Position numbers and translations under genes: made by a program
Shown here: positions 63,297-64,000 of the stretch, one piece after another
Position numbering within the stretch: position 1 is the first letter of the stretch
Layout of the letters: each line of letters begins with the position of its first letter
From: Theodoxus fluviatilis
Lineage: Eukaryota > Mollusca > Gastropoda > Cycloneritida > Neritidae
Assembly (NCBI GenBank): GCA_034096865.1
Contig: JAWQFJ010017354.1
Location: forward strand, 15,001 to 79,000
Direction of reading: 5' to 3'
DNA: 64,000 nt
Notes under the pieces: generated by a model
Told to the model about the DNA's origin: nothing
What the model saw: the letters and a program-made list of their open reading frames with translations, nothing else
Database searches by the model: none

Positions 63297-64000
63297 CACG
63301 AGCTGCTCGACCTGAAACTACAGGGCAAACCAAAGCAAGGCATGCTTTTGCATATTCACGTACATGACATTCATACAGCTTGTCCATTGTGGTGAACCTT
63401 TTCCATTGTGCTGATAACAGGACAGACTATAAGATGATTAATCATGACGCTACGGTGAAAACCAAATCAAGGCACCTTCCTACTTGTACATTACATTCAC
63501 TAACCTTGTCCATTTTAATTGACTCTTTCAACTGAGACGCTGTACAGAATATTACCTAATCTAAAACTTAAGCGAAAACCAGAACTGGTCAGTTTTCTTC
63601 GTGGACAGTAAATTCACACATTTGTCCGTTGGAATGAACGTTTCGCAACCAAGCTGACGCCAGAATATACTATATTACTTAACCTGTTACAATAGCTCAA
63701 AGAAACCCAGGCAGCTCCCTACATGCACATTATATTCACACATCTTGTCCGTTTTACGGAACTTTTTCCTCCATACTGCGCCAGGACAGAGTATAGAATG
63801 TTCCCTAACCTGAAACTACATTACAGCGCACACACAAATTATAAGTCTTCTATAGTGCATTTCATTCACACACTTAGTCCATTTTGCTGAATTTTTTCCT
63901 CCATGCTGACGCCAGGGCAGAATACAAACTATTATGGCGCAAAATCGTGTCAAGCAGTTTTCTACATGTGCACTAAAGTCACACACCTTGCCCATTTTGC
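63297..64000. repeat. ~122-bp satellite, about 6 diverged copies, running off the window
   Basis: The block CTTGTCCATTTTG or a variant recurs at 63379, 63505, 63621, 63744, 63873 and 63987. CTGACGCCAG and CCTAACCTGAAACTACA blocks recur between. The array reaches the right end of the window. Confidence 0.85.

Overview
The window looks like intron-rich, repeat-rich metazoan nuclear DNA, most likely from a lophotrochozoan and probably a marine gastropod. The basis is two SLC22-type transporter genes with short exons and GT-AG introns, DIRS-type retroelements, LINEs, hAT, Tc1/mariner and MITE copies, tRNA-derived repeats and very dense microsatellites. The species assignment is inference; nothing in the sequence names the taxon. 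One ambiguous base (N) lies at 17209.

Only two host genes can be supported, and they converge tail to tail. Gene A (+ strand) contributes only its last coding exon (7612-7839). Gene B (- strand) is complete: ten coding exons from the start codon at 42844 to the stop at 17600. They join in frame to 544 codons, with every intron phase matching and every intron GT-AG. The product is a 12-TM major facilitator of the SLC22 (organic cation/anion/zwitterion) family. A and B are paralogues: their last exons start at the same phase-0 intron, align through the LPETxGxKLPD motif, and both end in a class I PDZ-type tail (SKL, TKL).

The rest is mobile or repetitive DNA. 1-7611 is the last intron of gene A; it holds a 58-bp tandem array, a probable pogo-like remnant, a tRNA-related repeat and a 4.75-kb DIRS-type element (2716-7467). 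7840-17599 is the intergenic tail-to-tail space, with a MITE, minisatellites, a LINE 3' tail and SINE-like repeats. 17831-24703 is the last intron of gene B; it carries a second DIRS element (18208-23691) with inverted terminal repeats, an internal complementary region and decayed RT/RNase H and tyrosine recombinase coding. The remaining introns of gene B hold a histone-type 3' stem-loop, a 3.35-kb long-TIR element with a huge TATC array, a 66-bp minisatellite, and a repeat rich in AGGTCA half-sites. 42845-64000 is the 5' flank (possibly with 5' UTR exons that I cannot place). It contains a hAT element with a LINE nested in it, an internally deleted Tc1/mariner element, a MULE-like MITE, two further LINE copies, a SINE, long purine tracts and the start of a ~122-bp satellite that runs off the window.

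The most unusual points are: related DIRS elements in the same last intron and same orientation in both paralogues; a 5' splice site that is the first unit of a (GT)n microsatellite; minisatellites that carry splice-like signals or derive from an exon edge; and histone mRNA 3'-end signals with no histone gene.
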